Part shown: in pieces, positions 53,673 to 63,701 of the stretch
How the letters are laid out: every line of letters starts with the position of its first letter
How positions within the stretch are numbered: position 1 is the stretch's first letter
Source: an uncultured Aquimarina sp.
Lineage (GTDB): Bacteria; Bacteroidota; Bacteroidia; Flavobacteriales; Flavobacteriaceae
DNA: 64,000 nucleotides
Reading direction: 5' to 3'
NCBI GenBank assembly: GCA_947503135.1
Contig: CANNCQ010000010.1
Coordinates: 20,114-84,113 of the forward strand
Position numbers and translations under genes: made by a program
The notes under the pieces: model-generated
What the model was told of the DNA's origin: nothing
Databases searched by the model: none
What the model saw: the letters and a program-made list of their open reading frames with translations, nothing else

Positions 53673-56661
53673 TTATTGATGAATTTACTTTAGCTTCTTT
53701 AGCTTTTATTTTTTGAAGTAATATTTTAGCTTCGGAAATTTCTTCTGGGAAGTCTTCAAAATTAGCAACTACAGTATCTAATACATAAGTAGCCTGGTAA
53801 GCATCTCCTAAACCGTTAAAATTCTTAGCCATTAGTATCAACCCTTTTGCACTGTATTGTCGATATGCTGAAAATTCTTTAGCTAACCTTTGTACATAAG
53901 TATTTGATTGCTTGAACTTATTTTTATTTGTATTTAGCAATGCTAAATTATATATAGCTTCAGCTCCTAACTCATTAGCTGCTGTTTTTGCCACTTCTAT
54001 ATACGATGCTTCTGCAACTTCTAATTTACCTAAAGCAAGTGCTGCCCTTGCTTTATAAACTTGAGCATCTGTTTTAATGTGTTGTTTAATAGTTGCCCCC
54101 GCTAACACTTCATCCGCATAAGAAAGAGTTTTAGTGTACTGCTTTTCTTCATTAAAAGCCTTCATTAAATTTGTTTTAGCAAAAATGGTATTTTGCTGAA
54201 AATTGGCTTCTTTTTCTAATCGCTGTAAATAAGGTATTGCTTTCGAATATGATTTTTCCTCCAAATATATCTGAGCTGTTTTATACAAAGCAGTTTCAGT
54301 AAATTCACTATTTCCTAATTTAGTTACTTCTATATAATTTGGTAATGCTTTAGTCTGACTTCCTGTTTTGGTGTACAACTGCCCTAAATAAAAATGAGTT
54401 TCTAAAATATGTAAACCATTAGGAAATTGTTTCAAGTATTTTTCAAAATTTATAATCGCCTTTGATGTGTTGTTTTCTAAAAACTGTTTTTCTGCAGCTA
54501 AATAAGTAGTATTATCCAACTCTTCGTTAGTAATTTCCACAAAATCTAAGGTGTTTACCCAATCGGCATATTCTTGTGTTTTTCCTATATCAATATATAC
54601 TAATCGAGCAGTTTTAACAGCTTGTAAAGCCTCTGCGGTTTTCGGAAATTTTTCTGCCACTAATTTAAATCGATCTATAGCCTTGTCGGATTTATCTTCA
54701 TTATAATAAATAAGCCCTTCTTTTAAAATTGCTTTAGACACTAAATTACTATTGGGTAGTTCATTTTGCAAACGCTGATAGGTAGTTATCCCTTTATTTA
54801 TTTCTCCCTCTGCTACATATACATTTGCTAAGGCAAACATAGCATCATCTCTGTATATAGAGCGCTTGTAGTTTACCAAAAAACGCTCTAAATCCTGTGT
54901 TTTTTTATCATTTTTCTGTACAAAACCATAACTAATTGCTTTTTGATAATGCGCATAATCCGAATTTGGATGATTTAAACTTATAGCTTTATTATACATT
55001 TCCATTGCTGGCCAATATTTAGCAGAAACAAAATGACTGTCCGCCAATCGTAAAATAGCATCGAGTTTATAATTTTGTGAAGGTTCCGATTCCAAAAATT
55101 TAGTAAAACTAACAATCGCTTTATCGTATTGCTTTAATTTAAAATAGCTAAATCCTAATTGATAGTTTTTTAATTGCAATGTTTCATCCACATAAGTATC
55201 CTTAACTTGGTTATAAGTGCTTACCGCAAATTTATATTCTCCAAGTTTATAAAGGCTTTCTGCTTTCCAAAAAGTAGCTAGCTCTACAATATTAGCTTTA
55301 TTATTTAATACAATTGCCTTATCAAAATATGTTATTGCTTGCTTATAATTATTGCTTTTAAACAATTCTAAACCGTATAAATAGGATACCTCTTGAAAAA
55401 CGCCGTTGTTATTTTGACTATTATCTATAGATAACAACTCCAAGGCTTCTTTATAGTTTTTAGTACTTACGTAAGAATCAATTAATAGAGAAGACAATTC
55501 TTCTCTGTTATTACTATTAGGATATTTCACCAAATAAGTTCTTAGTACCGATGGTACGCTTTCGTAAGAGTTTCCAATATCATAGCTTAGTTTAGCATAA
55601 TTATAACCTGCATCTTTTCTTATTTCAGCATTAAAAGGCATTTCATAAGCATTTTTAAAAGCATTCAAAGCTTGTGGTTTAAGTCCTAGTTTTACATACG
55701 AATCTGCTAAATGATAATAAGCGTTTTGAGCAACAGCATCTTTTCCTCCGATAATTTTATTAAATCGGGAAATAGCATTTTTATAATTTCCTTTTTTATA
55801 ATATGAATAACCTACTAAATAATGATCGGTATTACTCCACTTTCCTCCTTTTCCTTTATAAAGTTCTAAATAAGAAATAGCTTCATTGTATTGCTTTAAA
55901 TTAAAATAACTTTCTCCTATAATTTTATTTAATTCGGATTTTTCTTTGGGTTTCGATCGTAACAATTCTTTTTTGGCTTCTTTTATAGCTGTTTCAAAAT
56001 CTCCCTGTTTAAAATACTTGTCTGCCTTGTAATAAGAAAGGTTTTCACTAAGTTCCGAAGTTTCTTCAATTCCTTCAAAATAAGTGTCTGCCTTAGTATA
56101 ATCATCGGCTTTGTAAGAAATAAACCCTAAATAGTAATTGGCCTCGCTACCATATTTTTCACTGTCAACTACTTTTTTTAAATTTTCCTCGGCATCTACA
56201 TAACGTTTAGAAGTATATAAAGCATATCCTAAATTAAAATAATAGGTTTCAGCTTCTTTATTGTTTAAATCATTAACTAAAACATTTTGATACCATTTTC
56301 TGGTTTTGGCATAACTACCTGTATTAAAATAGTAATTCCCCACCTCAAAGTATACCGAATTACGTTTAGGATGCGTGGGATGGTTTGCCACAAAATTTTC
56401 TACTAATTGTGCTGCATTATCTTGATTTAAAAATATGGCGGTTTGCACTACGTAATAATCCGTATCAGCTTTTTTTGTGTTTGTATTTTCTTTTACTGCT
56501 TTTTTAAACAGCGTTTGCGCCGCACTATATTGCTCTTTATAAAAAAGCTTAACTGCTTTTTCGTATAAAACTTCAGTATTGGTATCTATTTCAGACTGCT
56601 GTGAAAAAGCACTAAAAAAGAAAAAAGAAAAAAATAAAACTTGAAAACATTTTTTCTGCAT
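53665..56661 (-). CDS. Large exported tetratricopeptide-repeat protein
   Basis: The 998 residues start with a signal peptide (MQKKCFQVLFFSFFFFSAFS, cleavage before QQSEID) and then consist of more than 20 TPR-like helix pairs (for example YYKKGNYKNAISRFNKIIGG, YFKLKQYDKAIVSFTKFLES, FKSNNYKQAITYFDKAIVL). No catalytic domain is seen, so it is a periplasmic scaffold. It overlaps the following barrel gene by 8 bases, suggesting that the TPR protein and the barrel form one envelope complex, perhaps for assembly or transport of a surface component. The cargo is unknown. Confidence 0.85.
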   Translation of the reverse strand: MQKKCFQVLFFSFFFFSAFSQQSEIDTNTEVLYEKAVKLFYKEQYSAAQTLFKKAVKENTNTKKADTDYYVVQTAIFLNQDNAAQLVENFVANHPTHPKRNSVYFEVGNYYFNTGSYAKTRKWYQNVLVNDLNNKEAETYYFNLGYALYTSKRYVDAEENLKKVVDSEKYGSEANYYLGFISYKADDYTKADTYFEGIEETSELSENLSYYKADKYFKQGDFETAIKEAKKELLRSKPKEKSELNKIIGESYFNLKQYNEAISYLELYKGKGGKWSNTDHYLVGYSYYKKGNYKNAISRFNKIIGGKDAVAQNAYYHLADSYVKLGLKPQALNAFKNAYEMPFNAEIRKDAGYNYAKLSYDIGNSYESVPSVLRTYLVKYPNSNNREELSSLLIDSYVSTKNYKEALELLSIDNSQNNNGVFQEVSYLYGLELFKSNNYKQAITYFDKAIVLNNKANIVELATFWKAESLYKLGEYKFAVSTYNQVKDTYVDETLQLKNYQLGFSYFKLKQYDKAIVSFTKFLESEPSQNYKLDAILRLADSHFVSAKYWPAMEMYNKAISLNHPNSDYAHYQKAISYGFVQKNDKKTQDLERFLVNYKRSIYRDDAMFALANVYVAEGEINKGITTYQRLQNELPNSNLVSKAILKEGLIYYNEDKSDKAIDRFKLVAEKFPKTAEALQAVKTARLVYIDIGKTQEYADWVNTLDFVEITNEELDNTTYLAAEKQFLENNTSKAIINFEKYLKQFPNGLHILETHFYLGQLYTKTGSQTKALPNYIEVTKLGNSEFTETALYKTAQIYLEEKSYSKAIPYLQRLEKEANFQQNTIFAKTNLMKAFNEEKQYTKTLSYADEVLAGATIKQHIKTDAQVYKARAALALGKLEVAEASYIEVAKTAANELGAEAIYNLALLNTNKNKFKQSNTYVQRLAKEFSAYRQYSAKGLILMAKNFNGLGDAYQATYVLDTVVANFEDFPEEISEAKILLQKIKAKEAKVNSSISE

Positions 56662-56836
56662 AAGAAAGATATATTTCTATGATTTTAAACTCAAATATAA
56701 TTAGATCCCTTTTCTTTAACGCAAAAAAACAATCTAATTATATGTTAAGGTAAATAGAATTACATAAACGTGATACAATATTCTATTTTGCTTTATGTTT
56801 TGTAATTTTACAGAATACCTAATATATCCTATTTTA

Positions 56837-57523
56837 ATGAGTGACTTAGTTTTATCCTTACAAAATGCCACTATTTTTCAGCACGAAACCGAAGTGCTTT
56901 CTAATATTTCTTTACAAATTTTAAAAGGTGAGTTTGTTTACCTTATTGGTAAAACAGGCTCTGGAAAAAGTAGCTTTTTAAAAACACTTTATGCCGATTT
57001 ACCTTTAAAGCAAGGAGAAGGTCAAATTGTTGATTTTAAACTAAAGGGTTTAAAACAACGTGATATTCCTTTTTTAAGACGAAAATTGGGTGTTGTATTT
57101 CAGGATTTTAAATTATTGAATGACCGAAATATAAACGATAATCTGCGTTTTGTGCTGAAAGCTACAGGGTGGAAAGAAAAAGTAAAAATAAATCAGCGTA
57201 TTGAAGAAGTGCTTACTAAAGTTGGGATGGAAAGTAAAGGTAAAGATATGCCATATCAACTTTCTGGTGGTGAACAACAACGAATAGCTATCGCTAGAGC
57301 TTTACTAAACGACCCCGAATTAATTTTAGCCGATGAACCTACTGGTAATCTAGATCCCCAAACTTCGCTAGAGGTAATGGCTTTATTAAAAAAAATTAAT
57401 GCTAACGGAAATACCATTTTAATGGCAACACACGATTACGCACTCTTATTAAAATACCCTTCAAAAACATTAAAATGTGAGGATAGTAAAATTTTTCAAG
57501 TGGTGCAGAAAAAAACTACTTAG
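56837..57523 (+). CDS. ftsE: Cell-division ATP-binding protein FtsE
   Basis: This ABC ATPase drives septal peptidoglycan hydrolysis together with FtsX. The 228 residues show Walker A GKTGSGKS (38-45), the signature [15 protein letters not shown], Walker [13 protein letters not shown], and the H-loop MATHD. I start it at the ATG at 56837 (MSDLVLSLQ), matching FtsE length; the ATG at 56795 would add 14 unrelated residues. No FtsX-like gene follows; the next gene is a permease on the opposite strand, so FtsX must be elsewhere. LolD and MacB ATPases are related alternatives. Confidence 0.88.
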   Translation: MSDLVLSLQNATIFQHETEVLSNISLQILKGEFVYLIGKTGSGKSSFLKTLYADLPLKQGEGQIVDFKLKGLKQRDIPFLRRKLGVVFQDFKLLNDRNINDNLRFVLKATGWKEKVKINQRIEEVLTKVGMESKGKDMPYQLSGGEQQRIAIARALLNDPELILADEPTGNLDPQTSLEVMALLKKINANGNTILMATHDYALLLKYPSKTLKCEDSKIFQVVQKKTT

Positions 57524-57553
57524 TTTTTAATTTAACGACCACTAACCAAAAAG

Positions 57554-58786
57554 CTAATTAAACTTAATCGCTTTAATAGGTGCTATTTTACTTATAATTA
57601 TTGAAGGTATCCAAAGTACCAAAACGCAAACAATTAACGTACCCAAATTTAATAATACAATTTGAGGTAAAGTTATAAATACTGGAGCACTTCTTACGTA
57701 ATAATTGGCAGGATCAAGCTTAACAAGGTCAAAAAAGTGCTGCAACCCTATTAATCCTATTCCTATTAAATTACCCCAAAACAAGCCTTTTAAAATAATG
57801 TAACTAGCGTTATATAAAAATATTTTACGAATTTTTTTATTGGGTGCGCCCAGGGCTTTTAACATTCCTATAAGTTGTGTACGCTCTAAAATCAATACTA
57901 AAATTGCGGTTACCATATTAATAATAGCAACTATAATCATTATTCCTATAATACCAATAATATTAAAATCGAACATTTTTATCCACTGAAACAAGCTTGG
58001 AAATTTTTGAGAAACCGTGTTACTATCTAAAGTGGACGGTATGGAAACATATACTTTTTCATTAATTGCATTAAGATTTGAAAAATCATCAACAAACAAT
58101 TCAAAAGACCCTACTTCATCTTTTTTCCATTTATTCATTTTTTGAATATGCCTAATGTCAGAATATACAATAGACTTATCGAACTGCTCAAAACCGGAAT
58201 TATATATTCCTACTAAATTAAAAGAACGTATATTATATTTTATTTCGTTTTTTAAAAAATACGTAACTACTTTATCTCCAATCGAAAGCCTTAAGCGATT
58301 GGCAATATATTCAGAAATTAAAATTTCTCTACTTATTTTATCTACTGTAAAGTTAGGCAATGTACCCGCTACAATATATTCTTCAAACGGAGTCCAATCG
58401 TAATCGGCTCCTACCCCCTTAACTAGTACGCCTTCAAAATTGGTTGCTGTTCTAATAATACCTGCCTTGGATGCAACTCCTTGTATATGTGTTACTTCAG
58501 GAACATTGTTGAAATTTGGATAAAAATCCTGATCCGTAGATATGGGTTTTAATGAAACTTGACTCGAATTGTTATCGTAATTCGAAATTTCTATATGACC
58601 GTTGAAAAGTGTTATTTTTTCACGTATTTTACGCTGTAAACCAACACCCGTAGCAATAGAAATCAACATCATCACCATACCCAAAGCAATAGCAATAATT
58701 GCAATGCGAATTATAGGTGCAGAAATTGACTTAGAAAAAGTTTTTTCTTTTATAAGCCGACGGGCAATAAAATATGAAAAGTTCAA
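57554..58786 (-). CDS. LolC/E- or FtsX-like ABC transporter permease
   Basis: The 410 residues have one N-terminal membrane helix (about 25-48), a periplasmic domain (about 50-270), and three C-terminal helices (about 275-300, 325-345, 370-395), the MacB/LolC/E/FtsX type-VII topology. The ISAPIIRIAIIAIALGM and LIGMLKALGA stretches are typical of LolC/E. No ATPase gene is in the same unit, so it must pair with one elsewhere (LolD or the convergent ftsE, 30 bases away). The start is TTG at 58786, overlapping the head-to-head namZ start. Lipoprotein export is the most likely role. Confidence 0.85.
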   Translation of the reverse strand: MNFSYFIARRLIKEKTFSKSISAPIIRIAIIAIALGMVMMLISIATGVGLQRKIREKITLFNGHIEISNYDNNSSQVSLKPISTDQDFYPNFNNVPEVTHIQGVASKAGIIRTATNFEGVLVKGVGADYDWTPFEEYIVAGTLPNFTVDKISREILISEYIANRLRLSIGDKVVTYFLKNEIKYNIRSFNLVGIYNSGFEQFDKSIVYSDIRHIQKMNKWKKDEVGSFELFVDDFSNLNAINEKVYVSIPSTLDSNTVSQKFPSLFQWIKMFDFNIIGIIGIMIIVAIINMVTAILVLILERTQLIGMLKALGAPNKKIRKIFLYNASYIILKGLFWGNLIGIGLIGLQHFFDLVKLDPANYYVRSAPVFITLPQIVLLNLGTLIVCVLVLWIPSIIISKIAPIKAIKFN

Positions 58787-60006
58787 TGTTTATCTTTCAA
58801 TTTAATAAAATCAAAAATACATTTTTATTACTTCTTATTACCTTGGTTGCTTGTGGAAAAAATATAGCACAAAAAATTAATAAACCCACTCCCTCTAAAG
58901 AGGTTGTTGAAATTATTACGGGGGCTTCTCAATTACATAAATTTCTACCTTTATTAAAAAATAAAAAGGTTGCTATAGTAGGTAATCCTACAAGTATTGT
59001 TTTTGATGCCGATAAAAAAGCGGTGCATTTGGTAGATACTTTATTGCAACATAAAGTTTCTATTGTAAAGGTTTTTGCTCCCGAACATGGCTTTCGAGGA
59101 AAAGCGGATGCTGGTGAAATTGTTAAAAATGGGATTGACCTTAAAACCAATCTACCTATAATTTCTCTTTACGGGAAAAATAAAAAACCAAGTCCCGAAG
59201 TATTAAAAGATATCGATATTGTTGTTTTTGATATTCAAGATGTAGGAGCACGTTTTTATACCTATATTTCATCACTACATTATGTTATGGAAGCTTGTGC
59301 CGAAAATAACATCCCGATGTTAATTCTGGATCGTCCCAATCCTAACGGGCATTATTTTGACGGCCCTATTTTGCAAAAAGAATTTAAAAGCTTTGTAGGA
59401 CTTCATCCAATACCCATTGTACATGGGTTAACTATAGGGGAATATGCACAAATGATAAATGGTGAAAAATGGCTTCAAAATGAGATTACCTGTAATTTAG
59501 AAGTGATTAAATTAAAAAATTATACCCACAATAATTCTTATGAGTTACCTGTAAAACCATCTCCAAACTTACCGAATGCAGCATCCATAAATTTATACCC
59601 AAGCCTATGTTTATTTGAAGGTACACCAATTAGTGTAGGACGAGGTACGGATAAGCAATTTCAAATATACGGATCGCCCGACTTGCCAAAAACTGAATTT
59701 AGTTTTACACCCCAACCCAATGTTGGAGCTAAATATCCAAAACATGAAAACAAAACATGTTACGGAAAAGATTTAAGTTCAGAAACTAAATTTAATCAAT
59801 TACAACTTAAATGGTTATTGAAAGTTTATAAAGACTATCCAAATAAAGACACTTTTTTTACTTCCTTTTTTGAAAAATTATCGGGTTCTAAAATATTGCA
59901 ACAACAAATTGAACAAGGACTTACCGAAGAGGAAATTAGAGCTAGCTGGAAAAAAGGCCTAGAGGAATTTAAACTTGTTCGAACTAAATACTTACTTTAT
60001 CCATAA
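58774..60006 (+). CDS. NamZ-like exo-beta-N-acetylmuramidase (DUF1343, GH171)
   Basis: DUF1343 proteins release MurNAc from the non-reducing end of peptidoglycan fragments, a recycling or scavenging role shown for NamZ of Tannerella forsythia and Bacillus subtilis. The 410 residues begin with a lipoprotein signal (about 10-27, LVACGK lipobox), then VAIVGNPTS, FAPEHGFRG, DIQDVGARFYTY, and LDRPNPNGHYFDGP, all family marks. It is probably outer-membrane anchored. Two ATGs, 58774 and 58786, are possible starts; either overlaps or touches the start of the divergent permease gene, leaving no spacer. Confidence 0.9.
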   Translation: MKSSMFIFQFNKIKNTFLLLLITLVACGKNIAQKINKPTPSKEVVEIITGASQLHKFLPLLKNKKVAIVGNPTSIVFDADKKAVHLVDTLLQHKVSIVKVFAPEHGFRGKADAGEIVKNGIDLKTNLPIISLYGKNKKPSPEVLKDIDIVVFDIQDVGARFYTYISSLHYVMEACAENNIPMLILDRPNPNGHYFDGPILQKEFKSFVGLHPIPIVHGLTIGEYAQMINGEKWLQNEITCNLEVIKLKNYTHNNSYELPVKPSPNLPNAASINLYPSLCLFEGTPISVGRGTDKQFQIYGSPDLPKTEFSFTPQPNVGAKYPKHENKTCYGKDLSSETKFNQLQLKWLLKVYKDYPNKDTFFTSFFEKLSGSKILQQQIEQGLTEEEIRASWKKGLEEFKLVRTKYLLYP

Positions 60007-60564
60007 GACTAAGGCATAAATTACACATTATTGTTCAATTAAGTATCATTGAAAGACTTAATATATCACCAGTATCCGTCAATAATATTCATTAATTTAG
60101 AGTCTTAAAAAAGCAATTAAATAACTGCAATTCAGCTTCTAAAAAAAGTATATTTATCCTCAGCTCAGCAATCAGATTTATTCAACTTGTAATAGAAATA
60201 TGCTAAATAATAATGAACCATCTTAACTGAGTTCGCCTGTGGCACATTAGTTTTTTTATAGTCTTTGTTTATGATAGAATTTATAGAGTTCTAATCCGAA
60301 AGGGTGTTTATTTGTTTAAAAATGCTTCCTTATCTTTCGGTACGAAAATTTCAAATACTATCAACTAATATTAAATGTAAACATCTGTGCGATAAAGAAA
60401 GTCAGCGAATTTCGAATAAGCACGAGGGGTTACACTTTTTATTTTTTTTAAATTTCAATTGTAAAATAATAAAATTTGTAGCGCCGACCTAACAAATACA
60501 AAACTTTCTCCACCTAAAACACCAAAAAAAGCATTGCATTTACATAGTGTTTACAAATCGTTTT
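60007..60564. other. Gene-poor stretch, 558 bases
   Basis: I see no convincing gene, repeat, tRNA or mobile element. The only open frame of any size (60304-60492, 62 codons) has no recognisable features. The stretch separates namZ from the next convergent gene. Confidence 0.6.
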
Positions 60565-61029
60565 TTATACATCACTTTTGAATTTATTCTGAATTTTGTC
60601 AATGAATATTCCTAATATTAAAAAGCTAAAACTTGTTATCGGATAAGTTTTAATTGCTCCAAAAATCAGTTGTCCATCACTCTTGAAATCTAGTGAAGTA
60701 GCCCAATAAATATAAAATCCGAGGGTATGAATAGTGAAATATTCAAAAAGCATTATTAAAACTATATGATTATTTCGAAGTTCTCTCTTTTTTGACCAAA
60801 TAAATATACCAATAAGGGAAGCTACAAAAGTAAGAATTAAGGTTATCAAAGTTGCTATTCCAATATTAGAGTATGGAGTATCATTAATTATATTTGAAAA
60901 AATAGATTCCAAAATTCCTCCTGGTAACACTGATATTATAGGGACAACAAAAGTAAATGTAAGAGAAAAACTAACTATTGTAAAAATTTGTCCAATAACT
61001 TTCCCCCTTTTATCATTATTAAGTGTCAT
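60565..61029 (-). CDS. Small four-helix membrane protein, function unknown
   Basis: The protein has 154 residues with about four membrane helices: roughly 12-35 (FTIVSFSLTFTFVVPIISVL), 56-75 (IATLITLILTFVASLIGIFI), 88-110 and 124-144. Short charged loops lie between them, with basic residues at both ends. I do not recognise the family. It stands alone between gene-poor stretches, which suggests an accessory gene. It has a plain ATG after an A/T-rich leader. Confidence 0.6.
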   Translation of the reverse strand: MTLNNDKRGKVIGQIFTIVSFSLTFTFVVPIISVLPGGILESIFSNIINDTPYSNIGIATLITLILTFVASLIGIFIWSKKRELRNNHIVLIMLFEYFTIHTLGFYIYWATSLDFKSDGQLIFGAIKTYPITSFSFLILGIFIDKIQNKFKSDV

Positions 61030-61263
61030 ATTTATTTTCTACTAATGTCAAATTTAGTTAAGGATATTCAGTTAAAAATATGAATTTTTATTCAACATTT
61101 AGATTAATTGCTAGCCTCGCTAGATCGAGTAATTAATCGGATTCTGATACGGTTAATGTTTGCCAAAGTAATAATAAATACTAATGTGGTTGTTTCGAAA
61201 TATGAAAAGTAATACAAATTGCAGTGGTCTTGTAGTGATTGTAATATATATATAAAACAAAAA

Positions 61264-61288
61264 ACCTTCTAAGCATATTTTAGAAGGT
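61264..61288 (-). terminator. Terminator of the phosphohexomutase gene
   Basis: ACCTTCTAA (61264-61272) and TTAGAAGGT (61280-61288) are exact complements. On the minus strand the hairpin is followed by TTTTTTGTTTT, 26 bases after the stop of the gene. Confidence 0.85.
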
Positions 61289-61313
61289 CTTATTATATTA
61301 ATTAATAAAAAAG

Positions 61314-62702
61314 CTATAATCCTGCTATCTTCTTAATTTCATCTATTGTAAGTAATGCTAAATTATCTGCTGCTGCTTGGGATTTTGCTTCAGTATAAAT
61401 ACGAATAATGGGTTCGGTATTACTTTTTCTTAAATGCACCCAGCTTTCTTCAAAATCAATTTTAACACCGTCAGTAGTAGTAACCTCTTCATGCTTATAT
61501 TTATCTGCCATGGCACTTAATATACCATCTACATCTAAACTTGGCGTAAGTGTTATTTTATTTTTACTCATAAAATATGAAGGATAAGAAGCCCTTAACT
61601 CACTTACAGTACATTTTTTTTCAGCTAAATGAGTTAAAAATAAAGCCACTCCAACTAATGAATCTCTTCCATAATGAGATTCGGGATATATAATCCCTCC
61701 ATTACCTTCACCTCCAATTACAGTATTCGTAGCCTTCATAGTAACAACTACATTTACCTCTCCTACATTTGAAGCCGTATAAATACCTCCATGCTTTTCT
61801 GTAACATCACGCAATGCTCGACTAGATGATAAATTAGAAACTGTATTACCAGGGGTTTTACCCAACACATAATCTGCACATGCTACTAATGTATACTCTT
61901 CTCCAAACATTTCACCATCTTCCGACATAAACGCTAAACGGTCAACGTCAGGGTCAACAGTAAGCCCTAAATCTGCATTAGTTGCGACTACCTTAGCTGC
62001 CAAATCTCCTAAATGCTCCTTTAAAGGCTCTGGATTATGAGGGAAATGACCTGTAGGTTCACAATATAACTCTACAACTTCTACACCCATTTTTCTAAGT
62101 AATTGAGGAATAGTAATTCCTCCTGTTGAATTTACAGCATCAACAACTACTTTAAAATTAGCTTGCCTTACTTTTTCAGCATCTACTAGTTTTAAATTTA
62201 AAACAGCGTCTATATGTTTATCTATATAAGTATTATTTACAGAAATTGATCCTAAATTATCTACATCGCTAAATAAATATCCGTCATTTTCCGCAATAGT
62301 TAAAATTTCAGCGCCAGCTTCAGCATCCAAAAACTCTCCTTTATTATTTAACAACTTTAAAGCATTCCATTGTTTTGGATTATGACTGGCGGTTAAAATA
62401 ATACCTCCATCGGCCTTTTCTAACGGTACAGCTATCTCTACTGTAGGCGTAGTCGACAAACCTAGGTCTATAACATCAATACCTAAACCTATAAGACTAT
62501 TTATTACCAGTTGAGATATCATACTTCCCGATATGCGAGCATCGCGCCCTACCACCACCGTGGGGGACTTACTATTTGTATTATTTTTTATAAAAGTACC
62601 GTATGCCGAAGCAAATTTAACAGCATCAATAGGTGTTAGGTTATCCCCTACTGTACCTCCTATGGTACCACGTATTCCCGAAATGGATTTTATTAGTGTC
62701 AT
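61314..62702 (-). CDS. glmM: Phosphoglucosamine mutase-like phosphohexomutase
   Basis: GlmM converts glucosamine-6-phosphate to glucosamine-1-phosphate for UDP-GlcNAc and hence peptidoglycan and LPS. The 462 residues have the four-domain phosphohexomutase layout: SISGIRGTIGG at the start, the phosphoserine loop TASHNP (Ser 106), the metal loop DPDVDRLA, the sugar loop GGEGNGG, and RKSNTEPIIRIYTEA at the C-terminus for phosphate binding. The sugar loop differs from the GEQSG of classical GlmM, so phosphomannomutase or phosphoglucomutase activity is possible. It is a single gene with its own terminator. Confidence 0.88.
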   Translation of the reverse strand: MTLIKSISGIRGTIGGTVGDNLTPIDAVKFASAYGTFIKNNTNSKSPTVVVGRDARISGSMISQLVINSLIGLGIDVIDLGLSTTPTVEIAVPLEKADGGIILTASHNPKQWNALKLLNNKGEFLDAEAGAEILTIAENDGYLFSDVDNLGSISVNNTYIDKHIDAVLNLKLVDAEKVRQANFKVVVDAVNSTGGITIPQLLRKMGVEVVELYCEPTGHFPHNPEPLKEHLGDLAAKVVATNADLGLTVDPDVDRLAFMSEDGEMFGEEYTLVACADYVLGKTPGNTVSNLSSSRALRDVTEKHGGIYTASNVGEVNVVVTMKATNTVIGGEGNGGIIYPESHYGRDSLVGVALFLTHLAEKKCTVSELRASYPSYFMSKNKITLTPSLDVDGILSAMADKYKHEEVTTTDGVKIDFEESWVHLRKSNTEPIIRIYTEAKSQAAADNLALLTIDEIKKIAGL

Positions 62703-62799
62703 TAATAGCTTTTGTTTTGTATTACAAATATAATTTAATGGAGGACTTTATAAAACGAAACAAAAAATTTAAACTACATATTTAAGTTTAAAGTATAAA

Positions 62800-62827
62800 A
62801 AAAGAGGATAACAAGTTATCCTCTTTT
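62800..62827. terminator. Terminator between the last two genes
   Basis: AAAAGAGGATAAC (62800-62812) and GTTATCCTCTTTT (62815-62827) are exact complements. The A and T runs allow it to act for the leftward gene that ends at 62850. Confidence 0.88.
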
Positions 62828-62849
62828 AAATTATAATTTTTGAAATGTA

Positions 62850-63701
62850 TTATTTTACAAATTTCAAAACACTACCATTTTCTAATCTCATAAAATAAAC
62901 TCCTTTGGCTAATGCTGAAACATCTACAGAATTAAAATCTCCGGTAATTGCAGCCGAACCAACTAAACTACCTGAAACATCATAAATATCAACAGAATCT
63001 CCAGAAATATTACCACGAATGTTAACTGCTAAGGTAGCAGGAATTGGATAAACAGAAACTTCATCTTTAGCAAAGTCTCCTGTTGATAGAACTATATTTG
63101 TAGATTGTTGTGATTGGGTTATTTCATCAACAAAAACGACTGATTCAGAGTCTCTAGTGCCATCCGCATCTGGAGTAATCGCAAAACGCGGTAATTCATT
63201 GTTGGGTGGAGGAGTAGCTGTAGTTACTTCTTGACCAGCATTATTAAAAGCTGCTGCAAATTGTAGTTCAACTTCCAAAAATTGCCAATCACCAGCACCT
63301 GTATAAACAGCTGTCCCTTGTAAAGATTGAAATTCTACTTCTTTTGGGGGTGTTGCACTTGGATCTTCAAAATCAGTCGCAGCAAATCTAATATTAATAT
63401 TATTTTTATTCGATCTAACTAACATTTGAACAAATAAACCATTCACATCACCTTGAAATAATTTTTGACCAGCCACAGCTCCAAACCCAGCGGTGTTAGT
63501 TGAGATAGTCATTTCTAATGATTCTGAAGTGGAATTGATACCAGAATTATCAGGGTTAGCTGCATCTGCGTCAAAACCGCCTAAGTTACCGATTGGAAAA
63601 GCAAAGTCAGGGTTAACCGAGTCAAAATCTAAATAGTTAGTAACCTGCGCAAAAGAAGCACTTGCAATAAGCGATAATAAAGTAATTGTAATTTTTTTCA
63701 T
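62850..63701 (-). CDS. T9SS-exported protein with carbohydrate-binding-like fold, function unknown
   Basis: The 283 residues have a signal peptide (MKKITITLLSLIASASFAQ) and a domain of about 180 residues that is rich in beta strands, with segments such as NINIRFAATDFED and WQFLEVELQF resembling jelly-roll ligand-binding modules. A 75-residue T9SS type A sorting domain closes the protein (VYPIPATLAVNIRG to GSVLKFVK). It should be released or attached at the cell surface. No catalytic residues are evident. The function is unknown. Confidence 0.78.
   Translation of the reverse strand: MKKITITLLSLIASASFAQVTNYLDFDSVNPDFAFPIGNLGGFDADAANPDNSGINSTSESLEMTISTNTAGFGAVAGQKLFQGDVNGLFVQMLVRSNKNNINIRFAATDFEDPSATPPKEVEFQSLQGTAVYTGAGDWQFLEVELQFAAAFNNAGQEVTTATPPPNNELPRFAITPDADGTRDSESVVFVDEITQSQQSTNIVLSTGDFAKDEVSVYPIPATLAVNIRGNISGDSVDIYDVSGSLVGSAAITGDFNSVDVSALAKGVYFMRLENGSVLKFVK

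Noticed and set aside
60304..60492. A 62-codon open frame in the namZ downstream gap
   Set aside because: No recognisable domain and no supporting context; AT-rich intergenic DNA readily yields frames of this size.
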